From positions 682,001 through 746,000 of the forward strand of contig NZ_ATUV01000001.1 in NCBI RefSeq assembly GCF_000420385.1: DNA of 64,000 nucleotides. The letters run 5' to 3'. A program made the position numbers and the translations under genes. A model generated the notes under the pieces. That model was not told where the DNA came from, searched no databases, and saw nothing but the letters and a program-made list of their open reading frames with translations. Source of the stretch: Hippea alviniae EP5-r (GTDB lineage Bacteria > Campylobacterota_A > Desulfurellia > Desulfurellales > Hippeaceae). Positions 8,782-16,837 of this stretch are shown here, piece by piece; position 1 is the first letter of the stretch; each line of letters opens with the position of its first letter.

Positions 8782-9154
8782 CTGCATATTTTGTAAGTAT
8801 GAAGAACTCAATGTTATTTTAAAAAATGAGTTATGTTATGCGATTTTTGATAAATATCCCGTCAATAAAGGGCATATGCTTATTATTCCATACAGACACA
8901 TAGAGAGCCTATTTGATGCAACAGAAAAAGAAATAAAGGCAATTTTCTCACTTTTAAAAGAAGCAAAAGCATACTTAGATGGTGAATTTAAACCCGATGG
9001 TTATAATGTTGGTGTCAATATAGGAAAATATGCAGGCCAAACCGTAATGCACCTACATGTCCATCTTATACCGCGATACAAAGGTGATATTGACAACCCA
9101 ACAGGTGGCGTAAGGGGGGTTATACCATCAAAGATGCGATATCCCTTCTCTTAA
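8774..9154 (+). CDS. HIT-family nucleotide hydrolase/transferase
   Basis: A 126-aa protein starting with a C-x2-C pair (CIFC) as in zinc-containing HIT proteins, with VNKGHMLIIPYRH in the middle and the catalytic histidine triad HLHVHLIPRY near residue 100. Such proteins hydrolyse nucleoside phosphoramidates or related mononucleotides; in some lineages they are Ap4A phosphorylase-like. It is coupled to the UPF0251 gene by an 8-bp overlap. Its stop codon ends exactly where the opposite-strand tRNA begins. Confidence 0.92.
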   Translation: MNSCIFCKYEELNVILKNELCYAIFDKYPVNKGHMLIIPYRHIESLFDATEKEIKAIFSLLKEAKAYLDGEFKPDGYNVGVNIGKYAGQTVMHLHVHLIPRYKGDIDNPTGGVRGVIPSKMRYPFS

Positions 9155-9239
9155 TGGTGCGAGCGGGGAGACTCGAACTCCCACGCCTTGCGGCACCAGA
9201 TCCTAAGTCTGGCGCGTCTACCAATTCCGCCACGCTCGC
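9155..9239 (-). tRNA. tRNA-Leu (anticodon UAG)
   Basis: The 85-nt minus-strand sequence folds into a class II tRNA: acceptor GCGAGCG/CGCTCGC, discriminator A, encoded CCA, D-loop with TTGGTAGACG, anticodon stem CCAGA/TCTGG enclosing loop CTTAGGA (anticodon TAG), a long variable arm TGCC-GCAA-GGCG, and a T-loop with GTTCGAGTC. It decodes CUN leucine codons, primarily CUA. Confidence 0.97.
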
Positions 9240-9250
9240 AAAGCGGAAAT

Positions 9251-9279
9251 TTTATATAAAACCTTACTACAAATGTCAA
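9251..9279 (-). promoter_or_regulatory. tRNA-Leu promoter
   Basis: On the minus strand TTGACA (9274-9279), a 17-bp spacer and TATAAA (9251-9256), placed so that transcription begins a few bases before the tRNA 5' end at 9239. Confidence 0.8.
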
Positions 9280-9332
9280 TTTATTTTGAAATTTATCCTG
9301 TTTTTTTGTATTTTCAAAAAAGGAGGCATTTC

Positions 9333-9599
9333 ATGGCAAAATTGAGATTTTACACTTTACTAAGAGAAAAACTAAATACGGATAACATAGATATAAAAAT
9401 AAGCAAAAACATGGACCTTATGCAAATTCTAAGAAAAGCAGAGAAAGAGATAAATAAGCACTTCGTCAACGATTTAATAAACAATGAGAGCACCTTAATA
9501 CTAATAAATGGCAAAAATTTTCACCAACTAAACTGTTTCTCAACAGAGATAAGCGACTCAGACATAATAGACATATTCCCTTCGGCTGGCGGCGGATGA
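9333..9599 (+). CDS. MoaD/ThiS-like ubiquitin-fold sulfur carrier
   Basis: An 88-aa beta-grasp protein (starts MAKLRFYTLLREKL) ending in IDIFPSAGGG, the exposed glycine tail that is adenylated and thiocarboxylated in MoaD/ThiS proteins. ATG 9333 is chosen because AGGAGG precedes it; an upstream in-frame ATG at 9273 would add residues unrelated to the family. The stop overlaps the ThiF-like start (ATGA). Pairing with an E1-like enzyme and a nearby tungstate transporter suggests pterin (Mo/W) cofactor sulfur supply; a role in another sulfur-transfer pathway is possible. Confidence 0.85.
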   Translation: MAKLRFYTLLREKLNTDNIDIKISKNMDLMQILRKAEKEINKHFVNDLINNESTLILINGKNFHQLNCFSTEISDSDIIDIFPSAGGG

Positions 9600-10267
9600 G
9601 AAAAATATTTTTTAGAAATATTCAATTTTTCGGTAAAGAATCGGTAAATAAGATAAAAAATTCAGAAGTTGCAGTATGCGGAGTCGGCGGTCTTGGATGT
9701 GTTGTAGCTGACATCCTAACGAGAATGGGCGTGGGAAAAATAAAACTTTTAGATAAAGGTATAGTGGACGAACCAGATATAGGAAGACAACTTTTGTATG
9801 ACTATTTCGACATAGGGAAAAAGAAAGTAGCTGCAGCAAAAGAAAAGCTTATTAAAATAAGAACATCTAAGATCGAATCTTATATGGTTGATATACAAAA
9901 TGATAACCTTGATTTTTTGGAAACAGTTAGTGTAGTTGCAGATTGTTTGGATAACTACTCTTCAAGATATTCACTTGAAAACATCATAAAAGAGCATCAA
10001 TTTTTAGTCCATGGAAGTGTTGAAAATTCATACGGACAAATAACAACAATAAAAAAGAAGGAAACGGTAAAATTAAAGGAACTATACTTTGGTTTAAAAG
10101 AAAAAGAAGAAATAGCCGTCAGTACACCTGCTGTATTCTTCGTTGGAACACTGATGGCAGAAGAAATAATAAACTGTATTCTGTTAAAGCCCAAACTCAA
10201 AAACACTCTTCTTGTAGCAAACCTAAGCGATTTTTCGTTATCAAAGATTCCGTTATCTATCGATTGA
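9596..10267 (+). CDS. ThiF/MoeB/HesA-family E1-like adenylyltransferase
   Basis: A 223-aa short E1-like enzyme expected to adenylate the C-terminal glycine of the MoaD-like protein encoded immediately upstream. Visible: Rossmann nucleotide site VCGVGGLGC (~30), DIGRQLLYDYFDIGKKK with the conserved Arg/Lys, and the metal-binding Asp in ADCLDNYSSRY. The C-x2-C zinc pair usual in MoeB/ThiF is absent and the protein is shorter than MoeB (~250). The ATGA overlap with the carrier gene indicates a matched pair. Confidence 0.87.
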   Translation: MRKIFFRNIQFFGKESVNKIKNSEVAVCGVGGLGCVVADILTRMGVGKIKLLDKGIVDEPDIGRQLLYDYFDIGKKKVAAAKEKLIKIRTSKIESYMVDIQNDNLDFLETVSVVADCLDNYSSRYSLENIIKEHQFLVHGSVENSYGQITTIKKKETVKLKELYFGLKEKEEIAVSTPAVFFVGTLMAEEIINCILLKPKLKNTLLVANLSDFSLSKIPLSID

Positions 10268-10293
10268 CTAATTCATCTTATGTGTTGTATAAA
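10264..10293 (+). promoter_or_regulatory. Promoter for the methyltransferase-wtp operon, leaderless geometry
   Basis: TTGACT (10264-10269), an 18-bp spacer and TATAAA (10288-10293). The predicted transcription start (~10299-10302) coincides with the ATG at 10302, and no Shine-Dalgarno is present. Confidence 0.6.
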
Positions 10294-10301
10294 AACTCAA
10301 C

Positions 10302-11018
10302 ATGGGTTTTGACAAAAACGCTTGGAATTACCTTGTAAGTTCGGACCATAGAGTAGGTGAAGATTTAGAGTTTATTAGGGTGTATTTTAAAGGATTAAAG
10401 TTTGAAAAGTTGCTTGATATTGCATCTGGTGCTGGTCATTTTGCAAACATTTTTGATGCCAATTCGAAAGTGATAAGTGATATAAGCTTAAACATGCTTA
10501 AAACTGCTAAAAAGCATTATGGATTTGAGCAAGTTGTAAGATGCGATGCTATGAACTTGCCTTTCAAAGACAATAGTTTTGATATTGCAACATGCAGGAT
10601 AGCATTTCATCATTTTAGAAGACCTTTTGAATTTTTCAAAGAAGTGCACAGAATTTTGAAACTAAAAGCTTTTTTTGTATTAATAGACAGCATCGTTGAT
10701 ATCGACGATAAAGAGCTAAACAGAATAGAGAAGATAAGGGACAAAACACATTACAAAAGCCATACCGTAGAAGAGATTCTCTCATTTGCAAAGGGTTTTA
10801 GGCTTATAAGTTTTCACACGATTTTTAAAAGGCATAATTTTGAAGAGTGGGCAGCAAGACTCTCGCCAGACAAAGATACATTCAATAGAATAGAAAATGC
10901 GTTTTTAGAGCTAAACAGGGATATTAAAAACGAGCTCAAGGTTGAGATAAAAGACGGTAAGGTTGTATCATACACCGATAAAAAAGGTATATTTATCTTT
11001 CAAAGATTGGGAGGTTAA
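10302..11018 (+). CDS. Class I SAM-dependent methyltransferase, substrate unknown
   Basis: A 238-aa protein with a Rossmann-fold methyltransferase core: motif I LLDIASGAGHFANIF (~40-55), acidic residue after the second strand, motif RCDAMNLPFKDNSFD (~90) and FHHFRRP (~105). Closest in style to UbiE/Methyltransf_11 proteins. It stands 1 nt before wtpA and shares its promoter, so it may be co-expressed with tungstate uptake, but nothing in the sequence names a substrate. Confidence 0.82.
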   Translation: MGFDKNAWNYLVSSDHRVGEDLEFIRVYFKGLKFEKLLDIASGAGHFANIFDANSKVISDISLNMLKTAKKHYGFEQVVRCDAMNLPFKDNSFDIATCRIAFHHFRRPFEFFKEVHRILKLKAFFVLIDSIVDIDDKELNRIEKIRDKTHYKSHTVEEILSFAKGFRLISFHTIFKRHNFEEWAARLSPDKDTFNRIENAFLELNRDIKNELKVEIKDGKVVSYTDKKGIFIFQRLGG

Positions 11019-11019
11019 G

Positions 11020-11988
11020 ATGCTTAAAAGGTTTTTCAGTTTTGTGTTAGTTTTTATTTTAGCATTTACACTTCCTGCTTTTGCCAAAAAGGATATTATC
11101 GTATTCCATGCTGGAAGTCTCTCTGTGCCATTTAAAAAAATGGCAAAAGAGCTTGAAAAACTTCATCCAGAGTATCATGTTGTCTTAGAAGCAAGTGGCT
11201 CAAGAATGGCAGCAAGAAAGATAGCAGACTTACACAGACCCTGCGATGTTATGGGTTCTGCTGATTATACGGTTATCAATAATCTGCTCATAGATACGGG
11301 AAATGCAAAATTTAATGCTCTATTTGCAACAAACGAGATGGCAATAGTTTTCACAGACAAATCAAGATATGCTAATATCATAAACTCAAAAAACTGGTAT
11401 AAAATCCTACTAAAGAAAGATGTCATTGTTGGACACTCAAATCCTAACGATGACCCCTGCGGATATAGAGCTATGCTTGTTGCTAAGTTAGCTGAAAAAT
11501 ACTATCATATTCCTGGATTTTTCAAAAAACTCTTTGGCTATCCCGACTATTACAAACCAGGTTTTGAAAAAAAAGGAAAGGTTATAGTAAGACCCAAAGA
11601 GACAGACTTGATAGCTCTTCTTCAGATGCACTACATAGATTACATTTTTCTTTATAAGTCTGTCGCCATTCAACATCATTTAAGATATATAACACTACCA
11701 CCAGAAATATCTTTAAAAAGCAAAAAGTTTGAAGATTTTTATAAAACTGTATCATTTAAGGTCAGCGGCAAAAAACCTGGTCAGTTCATAGTCAAAAAAG
11801 GCGCTCCAATGATTTATGGCCTTACAATTCCACAAAACTTTAATTCACCACCAAACAAAAAAGGAGCTGTCTTGTTTGCGAAATTTATTTTATCAAAAGA
11901 AGGCCAGAAAATAATGAAAGAGTGTGGTCAGGGTATCATAAATCCACCAATTATAGAAGGTGATGCATCTATACTAAACTCAAAGTGA
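11020..11988 (+). CDS. wtpA: Tungstate/molybdate ABC transporter, substrate-binding protein WtpA
   Basis: A periplasmic oxyanion-binding protein of 322 aa. A signal peptide (MLKRFFSFVLVFILAF...PAFA) is followed by IIVFHAGSLSVPF, EASGSRMAARKIADL, DVMGSADYTVI, ATNEMAIVFTDKS and NPNDDPCGYRAM, all WtpA hallmarks rather than ModA. The start at 11020 is set by GGAGG 4-8 nt upstream and by the signal peptide; a longer ORF from 10963 would precede it with unrelated residues. It overlaps wtpC by 4 bp. Confidence 0.95.
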   Translation: MLKRFFSFVLVFILAFTLPAFAKKDIIVFHAGSLSVPFKKMAKELEKLHPEYHVVLEASGSRMAARKIADLHRPCDVMGSADYTVINNLLIDTGNAKFNALFATNEMAIVFTDKSRYANIINSKNWYKILLKKDVIVGHSNPNDDPCGYRAMLVAKLAEKYYHIPGFFKKLFGYPDYYKPGFEKKGKVIVRPKETDLIALLQMHYIDYIFLYKSVAIQHHLRYITLPPEISLKSKKFEDFYKTVSFKVSGKKPGQFIVKKGAPMIYGLTIPQNFNSPPNKKGAVLFAKFILSKEGQKIMKECGQGIINPPIIEGDASILNSK

Positions 11989-12920
11989 GCTTTCTGTCAG
12001 TAAAAGATTTAAGTCTAAAACTGGGCAATTTTGAGCTTAAAAATATAAGTTTTGAGATAGATAAAGGTGATTTTTTAGCAGTATTAGGCAGAACAGGTTC
12101 AGGTAAAACATCACTTCTCGAATGTTTAACAGGTTTTAAAAAACCCAAAGGCTCAATTTATCTCGAAGGAGAAGAAATAACAAAGAAGCCAATTCAAAAA
12201 AGAAAAATATCAATCGTTTATCAAGATTCCATGTTATTCCCCAATATGAGTGTTGAAGAGAACATTCTATTTTCAACAAGATTTTTTAAAAGAGATGCTA
12301 ACATGATTGACGAACTCATTGAGTTTTTTGATTTAAAACCATTGCTCAATCGCAATGTAAAGACATTATCAGGAGGAGAAAAACAAAAAGTTGCCATAGC
12401 AAGAGCACTCATAAGTAAACCAAAGCTACTCCTATTAGACGAACCCTTAAGTTCCATTGATTTCTCATTCAGAGAAGCGTTCTTAGATTTTATCACATCT
12501 ATACACAGACGATACGAATTAACCACAATCTATGTTACACACAACATAAAAGAGGCTTACACACTCTCAAATAAAACAGCAATATTAGATAAAGGTGAGC
12601 TTATAAGATTTGGAAACACACTCAAGGTAATAAACAGACCCAAAACAAAAAGAGAAGCCGAATTCTTAAGCTTTAAAAACATTCTAAAAGATAAAAATGG
12701 CAGATGGTTTACAATAGACCCTTACAAGGTAAGAATAAGCAAAAACAACCTTAAAACAGACATAATCCTTAAATCCAAAGTAAAAACCACAAGACCAACG
12801 AGAAACGGTTTCAAGATAAAAACAGAAAACAACATAACAGCATTTTCGGATAAACAAATTGAAGGAGAAGTCCTAATCGGTTTTAATAAAAGTGATATGA
12901 TGTGGCTTGATGAAAGTTAA
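11985..12920 (+). CDS. wtpC: Tungstate/molybdate ABC transporter ATPase WtpC
   Basis: A 311-aa ABC ATPase: Walker A GRTGSGKTS (~36), Q-loop VYQDSMLFPNMSV, signature LSGGEKQKVAIARAL, Walker B LLLLDEPLSSID and switch His in VTHN. A ~90-aa C-terminal extension resembles a small TOBE-like regulatory region (RPTRNGFKIK). It starts at GTG 11985 within the wtpA stop (GTGA). The order A-C-B differs from the more common A-B-C. It powers uptake of tungstate or molybdate. Confidence 0.93.
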   Translation: MSFLSVKDLSLKLGNFELKNISFEIDKGDFLAVLGRTGSGKTSLLECLTGFKKPKGSIYLEGEEITKKPIQKRKISIVYQDSMLFPNMSVEENILFSTRFFKRDANMIDELIEFFDLKPLLNRNVKTLSGGEKQKVAIARALISKPKLLLLDEPLSSIDFSFREAFLDFITSIHRRYELTTIYVTHNIKEAYTLSNKTAILDKGELIRFGNTLKVINRPKTKREAEFLSFKNILKDKNGRWFTIDPYKVRISKNNLKTDIILKSKVKTTRPTRNGFKIKTENNITAFSDKQIEGEVLIGFNKSDMMWLDES

Positions 12921-13665
12921 AATATTGTTTTGGATATTTGCCATCATCATACTTCTTTTCCTCGTTGTTCCTGTGTTAAATATATTAACAGGCTTGCCAA
13001 TCAATGAACTTATATTATCCCTGAAAGACAAATCTATAATAAATTCTATATTGCTAACCATAACACTCTCACTACTGTCAACAACAATCGTTCTTTTAAC
13101 TGGCATTCCACTCGCCTATATAATCGCAAGGTTCAACTTCCCATTAAAGGGCTTGGCAGAAGGCATAATAGACATACCAATAATGATACCGCATGTCGCA
13201 GCGGGAATAGCTTTACTGTTGAGTTTTGGTGCAAATGGATACTTCGGAGAGATTTTAAAAAAAATCGGCATAACAATCTTAGATAACCCTATAGGTATAA
13301 CAATAGCAATGATGTTCGTATCAGCACCCTATCTAATAGACGCAGCAAAAGAAGGCTTCAAGAAGGTAGATGTAAGGTTAGAACACGCAGCAAAAACACT
13401 CGGCGCAGGTGATATATCCACATTCTTCAGCATAACCCTGCCACTTGCAAAAAAAGACATAATCAACGGAGCACTTCTCATGTGGGGCAGAGGCATAGGC
13501 GAGTTTGGTGCAATTGTTATAATAGCCTATCACCCTATGACTGCAACAGTAATGATATACGACAGATTCACATCTTTCGGCCTAACCTATGCCCTTCCAG
13601 TGACAACAATTTTAATTCTTGTCTCTTTAGCAATCTTCACAATAGCAAGGTTTATTAATAGGTAA
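12910..13665 (+). CDS. wtpB: Tungstate/molybdate ABC transporter permease WtpB
   Basis: A 251-aa polytopic inner-membrane permease with about six hydrophobic helices and the EAA loop that contacts the ATPase: HAAKTLGAGDISTFFSITLP, followed by WGRGIGEFGAI, typical of the ModB/WtpB/CysT group. ATG 12910 is preferred over the TTG three bases upstream. It overlaps the end of wtpC by 11 bp, completing the WtpACB importer. Confidence 0.93.
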   Translation: MKVKILFWIFAIIILLFLVVPVLNILTGLPINELILSLKDKSIINSILLTITLSLLSTTIVLLTGIPLAYIIARFNFPLKGLAEGIIDIPIMIPHVAAGIALLLSFGANGYFGEILKKIGITILDNPIGITIAMMFVSAPYLIDAAKEGFKKVDVRLEHAAKTLGAGDISTFFSITLPLAKKDIINGALLMWGRGIGEFGAIVIIAYHPMTATVMIYDRFTSFGLTYALPVTTILILVSLAIFTIARFINR

Positions 13666-13674
13666 CCAATTTAA

Positions 13675-13704
13675 TTGAAAACACAGTAGCTTTTTTGATA
13701 TTAT
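13675..13704 (+). promoter_or_regulatory. Promoter for the glycosyltransferase/rtcB genes, leaderless geometry
   Basis: TTGAAA (13675-13680), an 18-bp spacer and TATTAT (13699-13704), with the ATG of the next gene at 13711, seven bases after the -10 box. No Shine-Dalgarno is present between them. Confidence 0.6.
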
Positions 13705-13710
13705 TTAAAG

Positions 13711-14724
13711 ATGTCTGGTCGTTATCTGATTATTCAGACTGCCTTCTTGGGCGATGCAATACTTACAGAGCCAATCATAGAGACAATAAAGGCAAACCAG
13801 AAAGATGCATTTATAGGTGTTATTGTCATACCGGCAAATGTTGAAGTTTTCTCTTTAAATCCAAAGGTTGATGTAATAATACCGTATGATAAACATGGCG
13901 AAGATAACGGGATTGTTGGTTTTGCAAAAATCATAAAAACAATTAAAGAATACAGGTTTGACTCTATCATATCACCGCACAGAAGCTTTAGAACGGCCGT
14001 AATCTCTTTTTTAAGTGGCGTAAAAAAGAGAATAGGGTTTAAGGATGCAGAAGCAAGCTTTCTATATACACACCGCATAAAAAGGCCAAAGAATATTCAT
14101 GAAGTCGATAAAAACCTAAGACTCCTTGAGCCTTTTAACTTTAACAACATCGTAAGAGAGATAAGGCTATACTGGTCTGAAGAGAACAAGCGTTTTATAG
14201 AAGGCATCTTTGAAGCAAACGACATAAGCTCAACAGATAAAGTTGTTGTGATAAGCCCATCATCTGTCTGGCCTACGAAGAGATGGCCAAAAGAGTATTT
14301 CAAAGAAACAGCAGAAGAGCTCAGCAAGAAAGGATACAGGGTAATCCTAATCGGCACAGAGAAGGATAAAGAGATTTGCAGTTTTGTTAAGGGTGAAAAC
14401 AAAAGAATTGTCGATTTGGCAGGTAAAACACGCATAAAAGACCTGTTTTATCTCATAGCTTGGGCAAAACTTCTAATAAGCAACGACTCTGCACCAGTGC
14501 ATATAGCAAGTGCATTTAACACGCCAACGATTGAGATATATGGCCCAACAGTGCCAGAGTTTGGTTTTTATCCCTTGAGCGAAAAGCATAAGATTGTCCA
14601 GGTTGACCTACCATGCAGACCATGTGGAAAGCATGGAAGTGTTTCTTGTTCGCAAAAACATTTCAAATGCATGAGAGATATAAAACCAGAAACGGTAATT
14701 AACGCTGCGTTAGAGCTATTATGA
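13711..14724 (+). CDS. Glycosyltransferase family 9 (heptosyltransferase II-like)
   Basis: A 337-aa cytoplasmic GT-B enzyme starting with LIIQTAFLGDAILTEP, the GT9 N-terminal loop. The C-terminal half has SSVWPTKRWPKEYF (donor/acceptor region), ISNDSAPVHIASAFNTPTIE and YGPTVPEFGF. A run of Cys (CRPCGKHGS...CSQ...CM) near 305-325 matches the family tail. WaaF/WaaC enzymes add heptose to the LPS inner core; the exact sugar is not readable. The start codon is placed for a leaderless mRNA, and the gene overlaps the second GT9 gene by 4 bp. Confidence 0.9.
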   Translation: MSGRYLIIQTAFLGDAILTEPIIETIKANQKDAFIGVIVIPANVEVFSLNPKVDVIIPYDKHGEDNGIVGFAKIIKTIKEYRFDSIISPHRSFRTAVISFLSGVKKRIGFKDAEASFLYTHRIKRPKNIHEVDKNLRLLEPFNFNNIVREIRLYWSEENKRFIEGIFEANDISSTDKVVVISPSSVWPTKRWPKEYFKETAEELSKKGYRVILIGTEKDKEICSFVKGENKRIVDLAGKTRIKDLFYLIAWAKLLISNDSAPVHIASAFNTPTIEIYGPTVPEFGFYPLSEKHKIVQVDLPCRPCGKHGSVSCSQKHFKCMRDIKPETVINAALELL

Positions 14725-15674
14725 AGTTTCTTGTTATAAGGTTTTCATCCTTAGGAGATATAATACAAACAACGGCATTTGTAAAAAAACTTAAAGAGAT
14801 TTATCCAAATGGTGAAATTATCTATGCAACAAAGGAAGAGTTTAAAGAGATTTTAGAAGAACAGCCATATATAGACAGATTAATAGGACTAAAAAAAAGT
14901 GAAAGCATAACCAATTTTGCAAAAAGGATAGGCAAGGTCCACTGTATATTTGATTTACATAAAAATCTAAGAAGCACTGCTTTATGCAATATTCTCAACC
15001 CAGCCTGCATAAAACGGGTAAACAAGAATACGATTTATAGATACGCACTTGTTTTAAAGCTAAAAAGTATCACAAAGATATTTGAAAGAGAAAGCAGAGA
15101 TAATATTCAAGAGCAGCTAAAACTTATAAATCAGGAAAACTCTCAAGCAAAACCCTATATCAAAGTCAAAAAAAGCAAAACAGATAAAACAGTAATCGGC
15201 ATTGCACCGGGTGCAAAATGGCATACAAAGATGTGGCCAAAAGAGTATTACAGAGAAGTTGCAAAAATGCTAACAGAGAAAGGCTTTTATGTCTATATAT
15301 TTGGTTCTAAAGAAGAAGAGCAGGTGGCAAACTTTATAGCCGAAGGATTGGATAGGGTTGAATCATTTGCAGGCAAGTTATCAATAAAAGAGACGGCAGA
15401 GAAAATGACGGCATGTAAGGTATTCATCTCAAACGACTCTGCTTTGATGCACCTTGCCAATGCTTTAAACATACCAACCGTTGCCATTTTTGGGCCTACG
15501 GTTAAAGGATTTGGATTTTACCCAAAGAGAGATGTGATTGTGCTTGAGAAGGATTTACCATGCAGACCATGTTCTCTTCACGGTTCAGATAGATGCCCAA
15601 ACGGCACATTAAAATGCCTAAAAGAGATAAAACCAGAAGAAGTCTATAATGCGGTTATGCAATGGTTAAATTAG
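14721..15674 (+). CDS. Glycosyltransferase family 9 (heptosyltransferase I/II-like)
   Basis: A 317-aa paralogue of the preceding gene, starting MKFLVIRFSSLGDIIQTTAF. It keeps GIAPGAKWHTKMWPKEYY, SNDSALMHLANALNIPTVAI and FGPTVKGFGFYP plus the terminal CRPCSLHGSDRCP cysteines. The tandem arrangement, joined by an ATGA overlap, suggests two successive steps in building the LPS core or another heptose-containing glycan. Specificity is inferred only from the family. Confidence 0.9.
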   Translation: MKFLVIRFSSLGDIIQTTAFVKKLKEIYPNGEIIYATKEEFKEILEEQPYIDRLIGLKKSESITNFAKRIGKVHCIFDLHKNLRSTALCNILNPACIKRVNKNTIYRYALVLKLKSITKIFERESRDNIQEQLKLINQENSQAKPYIKVKKSKTDKTVIGIAPGAKWHTKMWPKEYYREVAKMLTEKGFYVYIFGSKEEEQVANFIAEGLDRVESFAGKLSIKETAEKMTACKVFISNDSALMHLANALNIPTVAIFGPTVKGFGFYPKRDVIVLEKDLPCRPCSLHGSDRCPNGTLKCLKEIKPEEVYNAVMQWLN

Positions 15675-16837
15675 TTATTAAAAAGGGCAGAATACCTATA
15701 AAAATGTGGACAGAAAACATAGAAGAAGGTGCACTCAAACAGGCTATAAACCTATCTAACCTGCCATTTGCCTTTAGTCATGTTGCAATAATGCCCGATG
15801 TTCATGAAGGGTTTGGTATGCCTATAGGTGCCGTTGTTGCACTTGAAGATACGCTAATCCCACATGCCGTAGGCGTTGACATAGGCTGCGGTATGCATGC
15901 AGTCAAAACGATTTTTGAAGATATAAAGAGAAACGAGCTTGCAGCAATAGTAAAACTGATTAAAGAAGCCATACCCTTAGGATTTGAGAAACATAAAACA
16001 GCTCAAGATAAAAACCTAATGCCGAAACCCAAAGTAAAATTGCCAAAACACTTCATAACATTCAAAGAGTATGATAACGCTTTGTATTCGCTTGGCACTC
16101 TTGGTGGCGGCAATCATTTTATCGAAATTCAAAAGGGGAGTGATGGACATATATGGTTCATGATACACTCAGGCAGCAGAAACTTGGGCAAACAGGTTGC
16201 AGACCATTACAACAAAGTAGCAAAAAACCTTAACGCATCGTGGAATTATCCCGTTCCACCATCCTATGAGTTATTCTATTTACCTATAGAGACAAAAGAA
16301 GGTAAAGACTATCTTGAAGAGATGAACTTCTGCATAAAATACGCAAAAGCAAACAGGACACTGATGGCCGAAAGAATAAAAGCAATATTCGAAGTTGTGC
16401 TAAGAAAAAGTGATATCGTATTGGAAGAGTATGATGTTATTCACAATTATGCAGCAAAAGAGAAACACTTTGGAAAAGATGTATGGGTTCACAGAAAGGG
16501 AGCAACAAGGGCATTCGAAGGAGAGATAGGTATAATTCCAGGCTCTCAAGGTTCTAAATCTTACATAGTCAAAGGTTTGGGTAATCCTGAAAGCTTCAAA
16601 AGTTGCTCGCACGGTGCTGGACGGGTTTTAAGCAGACATAAAGCAAGAAAAAGTTTATCCTTGAAAGAAGAAGTGGAAAAACTCAACAAACTCGGTATTA
16701 TCCACTCTATACGCTCAAAAAGAGACTTAGACGAAGCACCAAGCGCCTATAAAAATATAAACGAAGTAATAAATAACCAGTTGGATTTAATAGAACCTAA
16801 GGTTGAACTTTCTCCATTGGCTGTTGTTAAAGGTTGA
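15662..16837 (+). CDS. rtcB: RNA-splicing ligase RtcB
   Basis: A 391-aa GTP-dependent 3'-phosphate RNA ligase. Metal-site motif HAVGVDIGCGMHAVKT (catalytic-site Cys), GTLGGGNHFIEI, MIHSGSRNLGK and the guanylylated histidine in SCSHGAGRVLSR are all present. The protein lacks any obvious intein or extra domain. No RtcA, RtcR or archease gene accompanies it; it starts 13 bp inside the end of the second glycosyltransferase gene, so expression may be coupled to that operon. Its 3' end overlaps the convergent gene by 11 bp. Confidence 0.95.
   Translation: MVKLVIKKGRIPIKMWTENIEEGALKQAINLSNLPFAFSHVAIMPDVHEGFGMPIGAVVALEDTLIPHAVGVDIGCGMHAVKTIFEDIKRNELAAIVKLIKEAIPLGFEKHKTAQDKNLMPKPKVKLPKHFITFKEYDNALYSLGTLGGGNHFIEIQKGSDGHIWFMIHSGSRNLGKQVADHYNKVAKNLNASWNYPVPPSYELFYLPIETKEGKDYLEEMNFCIKYAKANRTLMAERIKAIFEVVLRKSDIVLEEYDVIHNYAAKEKHFGKDVWVHRKGATRAFEGEIGIIPGSQGSKSYIVKGLGNPESFKSCSHGAGRVLSRHKARKSLSLKEEVEKLNKLGIIHSIRSKRDLDEAPSAYKNINEVINNQLDLIEPKVELSPLAVVKG

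Noticed and set aside
9286-9314. TTGAAA-17-TATTTT as the moaD promoter
   Set aside because: The predicted transcription start would fall on the Shine-Dalgarno (9321-9326), removing it; possible but weak, so not listed as a feature.
9273-9332. Longer MoaD-like protein starting at ATG 9273
   Set aside because: The added N-terminal residues are unlike the family, and AGGAGG directly precedes the ATG at 9333.
9154-9345. Open frame on the plus strand across the tRNA
   Set aside because: It consists largely of the reverse complement of tRNA-Leu and has no ribosome site or family resemblance.
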